From: Achatina immaculata
Taxonomy: Eukaryota > Mollusca > Gastropoda > Stylommatophora > Achatinidae
Assembly (NCBI GenBank): GCA_009760885.1
Contig: CM019693.1
Span: 2,794,300-2,858,299, forward strand
Reading direction: 5' to 3'
Length of the DNA: 64,000 nt
Position 1 is the stretch's first letter. Every line of letters starts with the position of its first letter. Positions 31,555 through 42,417 of the stretch are shown here, piece by piece. A program made the position numbers and the translations under genes. The notes beneath the pieces were generated by a model. It had not been told where the DNA came from. It made no database searches and worked only from the letters and a program-made list of their open reading frames with translations.

Positions 31555-31690
31555 GACTACCATAGTTAGCAAAATTTGGAACAGCCCTGAAATATAGCTA
31601 GCAAAGTTGAAGTTAGAAAATTTGGAACAGCCCTGAAACATAGCTAGCAAAGTTGAAGTAGTCTAGAAACATAGCTAGTAAAGCACTTTC
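31555..31690. repeat. Tandem repeat, about 55-60 bp, two to three copies
   Basis: GAACAGCCCTGAAATATAGC TAGCAAAGTTGAAGTTAG is duplicated, with a third partial copy (GAAACATAGCTAGTAAAGC). Confidence 0.7.
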
Positions 31691-31734
31691 AATGCCAGGA
31701 GAAGTAACAGTAGAATGCCTGCGAATCGAGCATC

Positions 31735-32155
31735 AAACTGCTGCAGGACGAGCAGTCATGAGGACCAGACTGCCACAGGAAGAGCAATCATGAGGACCAG
31801 ATTGCCACAGGACGAGCAATCATGAGGATCAGACTGCCACAGGACGAGCAATCATGAGGGCCAGACTGCCACAGGACGAGCAATCATGAGGGCCAGACTG
31901 CCACAGGACGAGCAATCATGAAGGCCAGACTGCCACAGGACGAGCAATCATGAGGGCCAGATTGCCACAGGACGAGCAATCATGAGGGCCAGACTGCCAC
32001 AGGACGAGCAATCATGAGGACCAGACTGCCACAGGAAGCGCAATCATGAGGACCAGACTGCCACAGGACGAGCAATCATTAGGGCCAAACTGCCACAGGA
32101 AGCGCAATCATAAGGACCAAACTGCAGCAGAACAAGCAGTCATGAAGGCCAAACT
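31735..32155. repeat. 32-bp minisatellite, about 13 copies
   Basis: The unit is AGGGCCAGACTGCCACAGGA CGAGCAATCATG, regular at 32-bp spacing with AGGACC and AAGCG variants. It leads directly into a LINE fragment. Confidence 0.95.
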
Positions 32156-32345
32156 ACGATCCCTGTCGACGTGCAAAGCCCGCAGTCCTCTCCAGATCCT
32201 GATAGGAGCCCCAAAGCTTTTGCGCCAAGCTTGTGTCTTCTGGCCATGTCTCACGCCTCAGGTCCGCACGGTTTGGCCACTTTTGAAGGATATGTCCTGG
32301 AGTCTAGACTCCACTGCCACATAGACACTCGTCTGTGTGAGACAA
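32156..32345 (-). mobile_element. LINE fragment, zinc-knuckle-like C-terminal region
   Basis: The minus frame resembles the block at 40060-40475: SHTDE-LCGSG, a TP-HILQ-WPN segment, then ADLRRETWPEDTSL and AQKLWG. It corresponds to the C-CG---T-EH-L--CP motif near the end of many LINE polyproteins. One conserved Cys is lost here. Confidence 0.55.
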
Positions 32346-32703
32346 TTTGAGTCTAGATGTAGGTGGCTAAAGGACTTCCAATCAGTAACCACAAAACAAT
32401 CGGACAGTATCAAAATACCTGAAGCAGGTCATAAGTAATATTATTCTGTAACTGACCCATAGAACAATATATTCTGTAATTTTGAAACATTTATGAAATA
32501 CATAAATGAGACATTAAAATATATAAAATAAAAGTCCCCGCTAGATGCGGAGCCTGTTCTCCTTTTCCATTCTAATTTTCCTGTTGTCACGATGTGTTCT
32601 ACTTTGCTTTTTTCTCATGACATTTCTTATAAATTATGGCTGTCCTTTTTTTCTGATTTTTGTAATTATTAGTCTTCTCGAGTAGGTATCTTTTGATTTG
32701 AAA
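32346..32703. other. Intronic spacer, nothing recognised
   Basis: AT-rich DNA. Confidence 0.4.
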
Positions 32704-32704
32704 A

Positions 32705-32803
<99 letters not shown>

Positions 32804-32836
32804 CGTCCGTCCGTCCGTCCGTCCGTCCGCCTGCCT
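32704..32836. repeat. Compound (TATC)n-(TGTC)n-(CGTC)n microsatellite
   Basis: Pure TATC gives way to TGTC and then CGTC blocks, a stepwise transition. Confidence 0.95.
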
Positions 32837-33894
32837 ACCTACAGAGGCGTGTTCGTTAATAAAGTTCCTACTTCATGTTTTAAATAATCTTAGCATCCTT
32901 ATATGAAATAAAGTGCGCAGAGGATTAATCAGTTCCACTATGGACTAAAACAATCTTTAGTGTTGACGGATCTCCTTATGACAGTTGATAGCACGGCCAA
33001 GAGACTTGACTATCCTTTATAATTGCTCAGTCTTGGAATACAAGCAGTTTTTGTCTTGTGTAGTATCTTTAGGGACAGTTTTTTTTTTTTTTTTGTAGGA
33101 AAAGTTCAAGTTTGTTTGGTTTTCTTTTCCCCATTCATGGGTAGTGTGTGCAGGTAGGGTTCTTGCTTGCTTTTAAATTTATTTCGTTTAGATATTTCTT
33201 AAAGGTTGTATGAAGCAGTTTTCACTGAGAAGAAGAACAAGAAGATTTAAGTTGTCACATAAACATTTTGGAAAAATAGAAAGGGAAAAATGACAAAGAA
33301 ATCCCACCCCACCCCCCCCCAAAAAAAAACAAAAACAAACAAACAAACAGCAGTCCAGTCAAATCGATACATTTCGTTAGTGAAAGATCTGTCCAATAAT
33401 GTAGAATTTGTGACTGAAATAGACATGTGGATGCTGCTGTCAATGGCAGACATGGACACTAGCCGGTAAAAGCAAAAGGAAAAATATCACGACAGAAATC
33501 GGATGTTCGAAGAGAAAACTAAATATAACAAGGAGAGACAAAATCAGAAATGATACGAAGGGTTCCAACAACAACAACAACATTATTGCACTAATCCAGA
33601 AGCGACGTATCCACTAAGTTCGGCCATGTTACACGGCTATTACAAAGTATAACCACAGAAAACATTCATGCTAAGAATTGTGGGAAACAGAGACAGGGGT
33701 TGTCCACGCCAGAGGTGGATGGAGGAGATAATATACCTTAAATACCCCTTTATATAAGCCAAGCCGCCCAGTTCCATCAGAAGTTGCGAGACAAGACATG
33801 ACAAGAAAATACAAAAACTTGGCAAGTATTTGCTGCTTTTGTATTTGCTGTCTATCAAAGCTGTCAGGTAAAATTTTTAAAACTTAAATTACTG
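32837..33894. other. Intronic stretch, nothing recognised
   Basis: Poly-T (33070-33094), a C/A run (33301-33350) and (AAC)n at 33567-33582; otherwise no recognised feature. Confidence 0.4.
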
Positions 33895-34165
33895 CCTTCA
33901 TCATCATCATCATCATCATCATCATCGCCTTTCACTCCCTTGAGAGCATGGGCCACGGATAAAGGCTCTCCAGTCATCCCTGTACTTGGAATTATTCTCT
34001 GTTTCCTTCCATGTGTGTCCCTTATCTCTGAGCACTGTCATAATTTCTCTTTTCCAAGTAAGTCTTCCTCGTTTTCTAGTAATTTCTCCTTGTTATTGAA
34101 TTGCTATTGGCCAAGTCATCTCTTTATGCCTGTCAGTTTCAGAAATGACCAATGAACTCACAAGG
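33895..34165 (-). mobile_element. LINE C-terminal fragment with (GAT)n tail
   Basis: The minus strand reads TWKETENNSKYRDDWRAFIR then GPCSQGSERR and a (GAT)n tail (plus-strand ATC repeat 33898-33926). W-E-----DR--WR at the end followed by a trinucleotide tail fits a LINE 3' end distinct from LINE-A to LINE-E. Confidence 0.5.
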
Positions 34166-34199
34166 GCGTTCTTTGTGTATATACCTGTGTGCGTATGTT

Positions 34200-34790
34200 A
34201 GTGACTATGGATGGATTTCAGAAAGACACAAAGCTATTTTGAATGATTTGGCTATGGACCACAGTTATAAGCACAACAAAACAAGTTAAGATTATTCAAT
34301 TCAAATGTAATATCCAGCTTCATGTATGCACGTGAAATCTGGAAAGCAACTAAAGAAATAAACAAGAAATTAACTCTTTTGAAAATAAATGCCTAAGGAA
34401 AATACTCGGTATAAATTGGAACGAATTCAAGAACAAAGCAGAGATTAGACAGATGAGCGAACAACAACTTGTCTTATGGGTGATCAGAAAAAGGAAGTGG
34501 ACGTATATCGGTCAGGTGATGAGAAGAAACAGTCAGAGAATCCCAAATAAGCTATCAAGTGGAACACAACAGGCCGAAGAAAAAGAGTTTGACTACGTGA
34601 AACTCTAAAGAGGACATTGTTAAGAGAGGTCAGTTTAGTGGGCATAAAATCCCTTTATGAGGTTGAAAAGCTCGCTGAAAACAGGAAAACTTTGCGAACT
34701 ACCATGCGAACCCTATGTGATGTTTAACGACACGGGAAGGATGTAAGATGCAAGAAAGGGAACGTGAGTAACCATTTTCCTACTACGAGG
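34200..34790 (+). mobile_element. LINE-C, decayed 3' part
   Basis: The DNA parallels 36480-36970: TGCACGTGAAATCTGGAAAG, AAATGCCTAAGGAAAATACT CGG, ACAACTTGTCTTATGGGTGA TCAG and GGTTGAAAAGCTCGCTGAAA. Frames are broken. Confidence 0.7.
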
Positions 34791-35214
34791 TTGCTAGCCT
34801 GATCATTGGTCGCATGAAAGCTCCGTCCTTGTCACAACTAGGAAGGGTAGCGGCCACAACCACAAAATGCTGAAGTCGGAGACACTGGACCAGGGCAGTC
34901 TAGATAGGCAACCACCTCTCACACGGCGGGGATGTATGCGTATCCTAATCACAGCTAAGGTTTTCCGGTGAGAAAGTCTAACTCTAGATTAAATTAGTGC
35001 AACGAAAACCACGGTGTCACACATTCCCGCTTCTGAGACCCACCAAGAATACAGGCTCAAGACCTGCAATACTCTGAACCTCTTGTGGTCCTTTCGGGGA
35101 TCTCGTGTGGTCACCACAGGGTGACCACGGGACCTATCGAGGACCACAGGAGTAAATTCAGGAGGATCACGGGGCAGTCTTGGTGGCAGAAGCGAACGAA
35201 GAAGAAGAAGAGGA
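34791..35214. other. Intronic stretch, nothing recognised
   Basis: It contains two short similar phrases about ACCACAGG near 35100-35160 but no element I can name. Confidence 0.35.
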
Positions 35215-35525
35215 CCTATTAATTACTATAAATATTACCAGAGGACCTACTAATTACTATTAATATTACTAGGGAACGGAGTAAAGACTTGCAAAATTCA
35301 AGGGAAAAAAAGGAAGAGAGGAAGGCAACGAGAGAAAACAACATCTCTGTGGGCTGACCAAGGGGCAATGGAAAAAAAAAAAGCACGTGAATTAATTGAA
35401 AACACCAAGGAAGGGCCGCGCACCATGGAGTAGCATGATCTCCAAAGCTATCCGGCACAGCACATAATAATATTAATGGTAATAATAATAGTAGTAGTAA
35501 TAATAATAGTAGTTTTACTATTGGT
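35215..35525 (+). mobile_element. LINE-E 3' end with (TAA)n tail
   Basis: CTTGCAAAATTCAAGGGAAA, GGCTGACCAAGGGGCAATGG, then CATGATCTCCAAAGCTATCC GGCACAGCACATAATAATA with an AAT-rich tail at 35464-35510. Frames are broken. Confidence 0.6.
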
Positions 35526-35639
35526 ATTCACTGGAGGAAAGTGGTACATATGTTGGCCATGAGGTTGGTGTTAGTGGGAGCAGCAGTACGAGAAAGGAAT
35601 AGGGATCGCATATGATAATAGATAAAATCCCCCGTCTCC

Positions 35640-35905
35640 ACGCCATTAAGGATTAAGGAATATTGGGCGGATACCGTGTTAGGCCCGTATTTCCAAAGGC
35701 CTTCGGCACGTGAAAGTGTGATGTGCTCAGTATCACGCCCTGGCCGCACATACCTTCCCAGATCTCTCTGGTTCGCATTTCTTAGAGACCTCGAGGCCTG
35801 TTTTGGTGTGTACCAGGGGGAAAAAAAAATCCACTGCTGGGACTTGAACCAGGTACCACCAGATTAGTAAGCCGAGCTTCTAACCACTCAGCTAATCAGG
35901 TCGCT
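35640..35905 (-). mobile_element. SINE S2, near full length
   Basis: The minus-strand head is GCGACCTGATTAGCTGAGTG GTTAGAAGCTC (box A) and CTGGTTCAAGTCCCAGCAG (box B, GGTTCAAGTCC). A T tract, CCTGGTACACACC, GTGATACTGAGCACATCACA and GGGCCTAACACGGTATCCGC follow. Non-coding with a tRNA-derived Pol III promoter. Confidence 0.75.
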
Positions 35906-35936
35906 ACATATACGATAAGATGATGAAAAAAAAGTA

Positions 35937-35998
35937 TGTTTAACGTATAATAGTCTATCCATATTTAATAACTTTTTTAAAAATTAATTAATATTTAA
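35937..35998. repeat. 32-bp minisatellite, left fragment
   Basis: TAACGTATAATAGTCTATCC ATATTTAATA is a unit of the array that continues at 36960 and 37732. Confidence 0.65.
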
Positions 35999-36119
35999 TA
36001 ATTTTTGCTTCCGGGTGACGTAAAAGACGGCGGGAGCTTTTTAACGCTCTTGTCGGCATACTTTGATACGAATCTTTTGGATCGACACATATCGTAAAGT
36101 GGGAATTGGGCATAAGGCC

Positions 36120-36960
36120 AAAAACCTTATCCTGAGACCCATCTAGAGGCAGCTCTACATGGGGAACAAACCAACTGTTACGGAAACTCGCAATACAGTC
36201 AGTCGAGCATTGGGGAACAATGTGAAATCAATGCGAGTAAAAACAGATACCCTGTCTTCAATGGCTAGCAAAATAGGACTTGAAATTAACAAGGATAATA
36301 CAAAAATAACGAAACTTCTCATTAACCACGAAGGACAAATATACGTAGAAGGAACAGCTGTTGAAGCAGTAAACCATTTTGCTTATCTCGGCAGCTACAT
36401 AGACCAGGATGGTGACACCAGAAAGGAAGTTAGAATTAGAATTGCAAAAGCAGCACTGACCTCCAAGAATCTCGAGAACATATGGCATTCAAAAGTTATA
36501 TGCACAAAAATCAAGTTAAGATTATATTATGTAATATCCACCCTCATTTATGCATGTGAAAGCTGGAAAACAATTAAAGAAACAGATAAGAAATTAGACT
36601 CTTTTGAAAACAAATGCCTAAGGAAAATACTCGGTATAAAGGGGAACGATTTAAAAAATAAACGAGAGATAAGATAGATGAGGAAACAACAACCTGTCTC
36701 ATGGGTGATCAGAAAAAGAAGATGGACATATGTTGATCATGTGATGAGAAGAACAATCAGAGAATCCCCAAACAAGCTATCAACTGGAACACAACAGGCC
36801 GAAGACAAAGAGGTAGACCACGTGAAACTCTAAAGAGGACATTGTTAAGAGAGGCCATTTCAACGGGCATAACATCCTTTGATGAGATTGAAAAACTCGC
36901 CGAAAGCAGGAAATCTTGGCGAACTACCATGCGGGCCCTATGTGACGTTAAGCGGCACGA
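36120..36960 (+). mobile_element. LINE-C, largest copy (RT C-terminal half)
   Basis: One 172-codon frame (36159-36677) reads SSMASKIGLEINKDNTKITK, LLINHEGQIYVEGTAVEAVN, FAYLGSYIDQDGDTRKEVRI and DKKLDSFENKCLRKILGIKG. A-KIGL-IN--KTK and YLGS-I--DG are the segments right after RT motif C in endonuclease/RT LINEs. Beyond a TAG at about 36676 the sequence continues through ETLKRTLLRE- and LAESRKSWRTTMRAL-like frames to about 36960. The YADD motif itself is missing. It is inserted within a 32-bp minisatellite. Confidence 0.8.
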
Positions 36961-37062
36961 GAAGGATGTAAGAATGTATATTTAATATGTAACTTGTAAT
37001 AGTCTATCTATATATTTAATATGTAACGTATAATAGTCTATCTATATTTAATATTCAGAGTA
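36961..37062. repeat. 32-bp minisatellite, middle fragment
   Basis: ATATTTAATATGTAACTTGT AATAGTCTATCTATAT units lie between the LINE-C and LINE-B copies. Confidence 0.8.
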
Positions 37063-37679
37063 GATAGCAAGTTAGTGGAGGAGGTCAACGAATTTGTATA
37101 TCTTGGCAGTAGAGGAGTAGAAAATGGAGACAGCAATGAGGACATCAACAGCAGACTTACTAGAGCAAACCAGGCTTTTGCAGTGCTGCAGACTATATGG
37201 AAATCTAAAAAACTAAGCATAAATACGAAAATCAGGATATTTAAGAGTAATGTTCTAAGTGTACTACTCTATGGAAGTGAATGCTGGAAAATCACCAAAA
37301 CCATAGAAAACAAGTTGAATTCTTTCCAGACTAAATGTTTACGAAGAATTAGACAAATATTTTAGCCAAACACCATAAGAAATAACATCTTGTTGGCAGA
37401 AATGCAGATGAAGCCACTGACAGCAATTACTGAGGAAAGATGCTGGCGATGGTTGGGACATGTGTTCCGAATGACTGACAACTCATTACCAAAAATAGCA
37501 CTAAGATGGACACCACAGGGGAACAGAAGTAAGGGTAGACCACAAGAGATATGGAGAAGAACAACAGAGAGGATGTTGAGCAATAGAGGGCTCACCTGGG
37601 CAAGAGCAGAAAAAAAGGCAAAGGGCAGGCATTTGTGGAAAACCCTTGCAGAAGCCCCATGTGCCCTGGGCACTTAAGG
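37063..37679 (+). mobile_element. LINE-B, largest copy
   Basis: Frame 1 (37075-37365): MEEVNEFVYLGSRGVENGDS, NEDINSRLTRANQAFAVLQT IWKSKKLSI, LLYGSECWKITKTIENKLNS and FQTKCLRRI. Frame 2 (37390-37677): MQMKPLTAITEERCWRWLGH VFRMTDNSLP, KGRPQEIWRRTTERMLSNRG and HLWKTLAEAPCALGT, then TAA. The two frames would join after a stop near 37363. This is the post-RT region and C-terminus of an endonuclease/RT LINE. A (GA)n tail follows. Confidence 0.8.

Positions 37680-37731
<52 letters not shown>
37680..37731. repeat. (GA)n tail of LINE-B
   Basis: About 25 GA units directly after the LINE-B 3' end, the same tail type as at 21040 and 60915. Confidence 0.9.
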
Positions 37732-37733
<2 letters not shown>

Positions 37734-38055
37734 TTTAATATGTAACTTATAATAGTCTATGTATATTTAATATGTCACTTATAATAGCCTATCTTTGTTT
37801 AATATGTAACATAATAGCCTATCTTTGTTTAATTTGTAACTTATAATAGCCTATCTTTGTTTAATTTGTAACTTATAATAGCCTATCTTTGTTTAATTTG
37901 TAACTTATAATAGCCTATCTTTGTTTAATTTGTAACTTATAATAGCCTATCTTTGTTTAATTTGTAACTTATAACAGACTATCTTTGTTTAATTTGTAAC
38001 TTATAACAGACTATCTTTGTTTAACGCATAACTTATAATAGCCTATCTTTGCAAT
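37732..38055. repeat. 32-bp minisatellite, main block
   Basis: About ten units of AATAGCCTATCTTTGTTTAA TTTGTAACTTAT; the left units (TATTTAATATG) resemble the fragments at 35937 and 36961. Confidence 0.95.
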
Positions 38056-38339
38056 CCTCGAAACAAGCAAGGTAAGATGATTTTATGATGGCTGCACTAG
38101 TTTCGAAAGATCTCATGAATTCTCCTTGAAAAAAAAAATGAACGAAGTAATTAATAAAAGAAAGGACGGACAGTAAAAATTGATCAGAGTAAAAGAAAAG
38201 AAAACACAATGTAGAAAGTGAATGATTATAAATATGTTTGTCTTGTCTTGTCTTTTCTCCTTCCTCGTATATTCTTTCAGCGCTGAGAGGACATATAGAA
38301 CTCTTGATAGAGCTCGGAGACTTCCTTCATATAATGGGG
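38056..38339. other. Intronic spacer, nothing recognised
   Basis: No recognised feature. Confidence 0.4.
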
Positions 38340-38715
38340 AATGTCCATTCAAATATCATGGGGACACACACACACACGCACACACACACACACGGACACA
38401 CACACACACAGAACAAGTATATCCACACTACAAAGACTTAATATTGAAGACGATTGGCTAGTAAGGAAGATTAAACAGAAAATTTAAATATTTTGAACAT
38501 ATTAAAAGTCATGAGAAAAGACAGTCTTGGAAGAGTACGTAATGGGAAAAAGAAAGAGAGGAAGACCAAGGTGAAGATGGCTGCAAGACATAGTTGATGA
38601 TCTGCGAATGGGCGCATCAGCAGCAGGGCATCTTGCTTACAACCGAGAGGCCTGCAGGAGAACTGTTAGAGAGATAATGTTCTGCAAGGGACATGCAAGT
38701 GACTGAATGGGACAT
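38340..38715 (+). mobile_element. LINE-A with internal (CA)n expansion
   Basis: It begins at TTCAAATATCATGGGGACAC; the usual GGACACAAAAAAGAAC is replaced by about 45 bp of (CA)n (38362-38410). It continues with GAACAAGTATATCC to AAGGGACATGCAAGTGACTG. Frames are broken. It is antisense to the T-box gene. Confidence 0.8.
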
Positions 38716-38758
38716 TTAAGGTTTCTGTAGTTTCCTCCCTGGACCATATGTGTGAGAG

Positions 38759-38759
38759 G

Positions 38760-38828
<69 letters not shown>

Positions 38829-38830
38829 TT
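38759..38830. repeat. (CT)n-(GT)n microsatellite
   Basis: About 28 CT units followed by 7 GT units and a T run. Confidence 0.95.
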
Positions 38831-39185
38831 TTTTTTCCTACAACTGAATATTTTTTTGTGTTATACTGGATGGCAGTAGTCCTTTACCTTGGCCATGTGA
38901 CTTGTGGTTTCTGGACGTAGTGTAACATTAGCGTTACTTTAGCCCTTGCCCTGTTGATGCCTTTTCTGATTGTGTCTTTTCCTATTACATTTAATATTCT
39001 CATTGAACATATTCCATTTCTGTCGTGACGATTTTCCTTTCGTGTTTGGTTGTTAATGTCTTCTGTTTGATACTGGCAACACAGAGTTGGGAGAAAAGCT
39101 GTTTTTTTTTTTGGTTTCAGTTGTGACGTTTTTGTTTTTTCAGTAAAAGTGTCCTTTGTTCAGTGACCTAATTTGTCTTATTGCA
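38831..39185. other. Intronic stretch, nothing recognised
   Basis: T-rich DNA. Confidence 0.4.
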
Positions 39186-39490
39186 TCTGTTCTCTGTTTC
39201 GACATGATCTGCTTGGAGAATGATATTTTACCACCTCTCTCTCTCTCTCTCTCTCTCTGTTTCTCTCTATATATCTGTCTCTCTCAAGATCCCTGCCGAC
39301 ATGTCCTTCCACAACCCTCGATCCCTTGAGCATCTCAACAGGCTTGTCACTGAGCATTTCCAATGCCAGGATGCCAGACTATCAAACATCTTTTTTTTCC
39401 CTCTCTGTCTATCTCTGTCTCTTCTACCTTCGATCTTCCTTGTTGCCGTTAGCTGCTCTAATCCCGCCTCTCCTCTAATCATTCCTCATA
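39186..39490 (-). mobile_element. LINE-D-type C-terminal fragment
   Basis: The minus frame reads GLEQLTATRKIEGRRDRDRQ, then KKKMFDSLASWHW and SRDRGLWKDMSAGI: the LE---ATGKI-GRR-R-RQ and DR--W--M motifs of the LINE-D end. A (GA)n tract lies at about 39236-39260. Confidence 0.65.
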
Positions 39491-40055
39491 AATCTTTATT
39501 TGTCGTTTTCTGATATTTTTTTTTTTGTGTGTAATTGTTCTTGCTTACCGTGCCTCTTTCAGAACTTCATCGTTCGATGTTCTCGCTGTACATGCTACAT
39601 TCAGTATTCTTGTTAAGAACCACACTTCAGCGGATGCTAGCCTTATTTATGTCTCTTTAGAGGTTTAAACTACTTGGGTATTTGAAATGCTTCATTTGTT
39701 TCAAAGGCTGACTGACCAGGAGGATTATAAACACTTTTAAAATGAAAAATAAAAGCAGGGGAAAATTAAAGACATCTTTCGATGAAGCTGATTTATCTAG
39801 TTAGAATAATCATCCTTGAACTCTGGACAAGTTTGGACTCATTTTTTTCAGTACTCCACCGTAGAGGCAGTGATGGCACCACGGGATCTGTGCTTGATTT
39901 AGAGGTCGTCTTGTGCCGTTTTACGTTGCTTCACTACGTTTTGTTTCCGTTCCCTCTTCTAATCAGAAACGCCATGCCACCGACAGTGAAGAGATAATGT
40001 GAGAGGAAAAACAAGCCAGACGGGCCTGATTCTGAACATCATAAACAGCAAGAGG
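39491..40055. other. Intronic stretch, nothing recognised
   Basis: No recognised feature. Confidence 0.4.
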
Positions 40056-40480
40056 AGGGGGGAATAATCATTGTCCACATTTGATGATAATGATAAGTAC
40101 TTTCCGCCTGATACAGCGTTCTCGTATTCTGTCCAGTATTCTTCTTCTTCTTCTTCTTCTGCTTTCGAGGTTGTTGGTCACATCAGATCTTGATCCCTGT
40201 CGGACATGGCAAAGCTCGCAGTCCTTTTCCAGATCCTGATGGAAGCCCCAAAGCTTTTGCCCCAAGCTTGTGTCCTCTGGCCATGTCTCTCGTCTCAGGT
40301 CAGCAAGGTTTGGGCACTGTTGAAGGATATGTTCTGGAGTCTGGTCTCCACTGCCGCATGGACGCTCGTCTGTGTGAGACATTTTTAGTCCATGTCCAGT
40401 ATGTTTCAATGTAAAAACTTCTAAACGTGGACATTTTTCTAAAGACTCTGGAACCTGTCTTGCAAACTTCACTCTCTACA
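40056..40480 (-). mobile_element. LINE fragment with Cys/His motif (RNase H-to-C-terminus region)
   Basis: The minus frame of 134 codons reads FTLKHTGHGLKMSHTDERPC, GSGDQTPEHILQQCPNLADL and RRETWPEDTSLGQKLWGFHQ, then a (GAA)n-encoded Arg run (plus-strand TTC at 40140-40160). The C-CG---T-EH-LQ-CP--- -LR---WP motif is typical of the end of LINE polyproteins carrying RNase H. The same piece occurs at 32156-32345 and 60700-60898. It is a fragment, with no catalytic domain. Confidence 0.65.
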
Positions 40481-40754
40481 GAGACTTAGGGGCCAAAATA
40501 TAGTGGCCGCATGAAAGTGGCATTTGGGCCAGGCATAACAATCTCCTTACAGAAACTGGGATTCATGGAAGCGACTAGTCTCCTTGTCCAGATCGTTTAG
40601 CTTCTGAAACTGGACGGGGAAGAAGAAGAAGAAGAAGAAGAAGAAGACTTTAGGTGCCAGTGTGATCTGTGACCAGTAAGAATTAATTTGTCTTGTCTCC
40701 TTCCTCATATACCTTTCAATGTTGAGGGGACAAACAGACGTCTTGACAGGGCTC

Positions 40755-40965
40755 GGAGATCTCCTTCCAAAGATCTTCGGCACATGAAAGTCTGATGTGC
40801 TCAGTATCACGCCTGGCCGCATTTATCTTCCCAGATTTCTCTGGTGCTCAATTTTAGAGGCTGAATGGATCCCACCTTTTTTGGTGTGTACCAGGTTAAA
40901 AAAAAAATCCTCACTGCTGGGACTTGAACCCAGTACCACCAGATTAAGAGCTTCTTTTATAAGAC
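40755..40965 (-). mobile_element. SINE S2, partial
   Basis: The minus strand matches the copy at 35640-35905: TGGTACTGGGTTCAAGTCCC AGCAGTGAG (box B), CCTGGTACACACC, GATACTGAGCACATCAGAC and TGCCGAAGATC. Box A and the far 3' end are missing. Confidence 0.7.
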
Positions 40966-41214
40966 TTCTTTTATTTATTCAACGTATGCCAAGAAAACTT
41001 GCTTCCTGGCTTTTCAAGGGAACCATAGTACAAAGCAGTGATTGTGAATATGAAACATTCTCAATCCCTTTGTCGTTTTGTAAAACTGAACTATACACCT
41101 CTGTCTACCCGTAGTACTAGAACCAGTCTTAATACAGTCATTATTTCTTTTATCTGGATATGAAAAAGAGCTATAAATAGGGAAATCTTTTGTGATTTAA
41201 AACTTTTTCTTTCT
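40966..41214. other. Intronic spacer
   Basis: No recognised feature. Confidence 0.4.
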
Positions 41215-41315
41215 AAGAGCTGACATGCTAGCGTCAGTTTCGGCGAACCATAGCTGGCCAAGACCCTGTCCGCCTCTCCGTTGGTACCCCCAGTAACAAG
41301 ACCTATCCTAGCGGA
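41215..41315 (+). repeat. Dispersed repeat R, short piece
   Basis: GAGCTGACATGCTAGCGTCA, GGCGAACCATAGCTGGCCAA GACCCTGTCC and GGTACCCCCAGTAACAAG only. Confidence 0.65.
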
Positions 41316-41324
41316 TGGGCCCAG

Positions 41325-41414
41325 AGATCTCCATTGAGAACACAGGAGGTGTGCCGCGACAGAAGTTTGCGCCACCAAGTGTGCCACAATCTGAAAAGGT
41401 TTGAGAACCACTGA
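41325..41414 (+). mobile_element. hAT-type element, one end
   Basis: GGTGTGCCGCGACAGAAGTT, CCAAGTGTGCCACAATCTGA and AAAGGTTTGAGAACCACTG end with the TTGAGAACCACTG terminus also seen at 21851-21863. The opposite end is not present. Confidence 0.55.
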
Positions 41415-41645
41415 CCTACGGGATAGGGCGCCTATACTTTCCATGGCCCGCTGGCACACGAGAGACTGACGTGGGCAGCATCAAACCTGGTCGCCTTTCC
41501 TTAATAAGGTCCAGAAATAAAAAAAAAACAAAACATTCCAGATACCCATTTCTACAACATGGTGGTGTGAGACTGCGGTCGGATTCGAACCGTCGACTTT
41601 CGCCATGAAAGGTTAATGCACAAACCAATTCGCCACTCAGGCGCT
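41415..41645 (-). mobile_element. SINE S1
   Basis: The minus-strand head is GCGCCTGAGTGGCGAATTGG TTTGTGC with box B GGTTCGAATCC; the body has TGTTGTAGAAATGGGTATCT, GGCGACCAGGTTTGATGCTG and GTGTGCCAGCGGGCCATGG. It abuts the hAT end. Confidence 0.75.
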
Positions 41646-42331
41646 TATTTTTTTATATGAGCAAAATTAACTGTACGTAAAGTACCATTTACGACAGGAT
41701 TTTCATTGTTGAATCACTGATCACGTTTTTATACAGACTATAGATAGCGTCAGAAGAAGAAGAAGAAAGAATGTTAGGCAACCTGATAAGTTTCTTCTTG
41801 CCTTTTCAGCAAGCCAGCATAAGGAGTAACGAATAATTCAAGTCATGAAAAGGCGCATGCAACACATGTAGAAGGAGCAGCCATGTATTCATCTTTACAA
41901 GAACAGTACGGTACAAAAGACTTGGATGTTTAACATTAGATAATGCCATGTTGATAACAGCGTAACACGGCTCTTTATAGCGATTTCAGTGCACTGAAAA
42001 ATGAGATAGTAAAGAATCACAGACGTGGAAGTAAAGATCTTGAACAAAGATCCAACACTGCAGACTCAATGCTCGTCTCCGCAAGATAAAGGGCTGCGCC
42101 AACAGCCCAATGCATGTTCTAAGACAGCCCCCAGACTCCTAAACACAGACTACAGACCTGCAACATATACAGAGATCTCAGAGCCTAGATACGGCCCCGA
42201 GAGAGAAGCATGGAGGATAAACTCTGGAGTTACTACGAAAATAACATGTAATAAAACACTACATTATAGTATTAATGTATATTACGTTACAAACACAAAC
42301 TCGAAGAAAAGTGCTACAAATTTGCGTTTAC
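41646..42331. other. 3' end (gene-distal) of T-box intron region next to exon 2
   Basis: This is the first part of intron 2 in gene order. A 104-codon plus-strand frame at 42025-42339 is antisense to the gene and shows no known domain. No extra exon is recognised. Confidence 0.4.
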
Positions 42332-42417
42332 CTGTATGAGCCGGCGACGAGAACGGTGACACAGCGCTGGTTGTCTGCCCCGGGTAGTAGCTCGTATGGT
42401 GCATGGGCGTATTAGCA
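42332..42417 (-). CDS. T-box transcription factor, exon 2 (N-terminal region)
   Basis: The exon is 86 bp. The minus strand shows acceptor ATGGTTTTTAAG at 42418 (weak pyrimidine tract) and donor ACAG|GTAAAC at 42331. It starts with T, which completes AG|T (Ser) from exon 1, and ends with G, which completes G|CA (Ala) with exon 3. It encodes residues 41-68: ANTPMHHTSYYPGQTTSAVS then PFSSPAHT, a Ser/Thr/Pro/Tyr-rich disordered segment. If exon 1 is wrong, translation could start at the in-frame ATG 42404-42402. Intron 1 is 1220 bp and intron 2 is 19,053 bp. Confidence 0.75.

Noticed and set aside
40190..40414. Plus-strand frames over the LINE fragment as genes
   Set aside because: The minus strand carries the recognisable C-CG---T-EH-LQ-CP motif, so the plus-strand frames are shadows.
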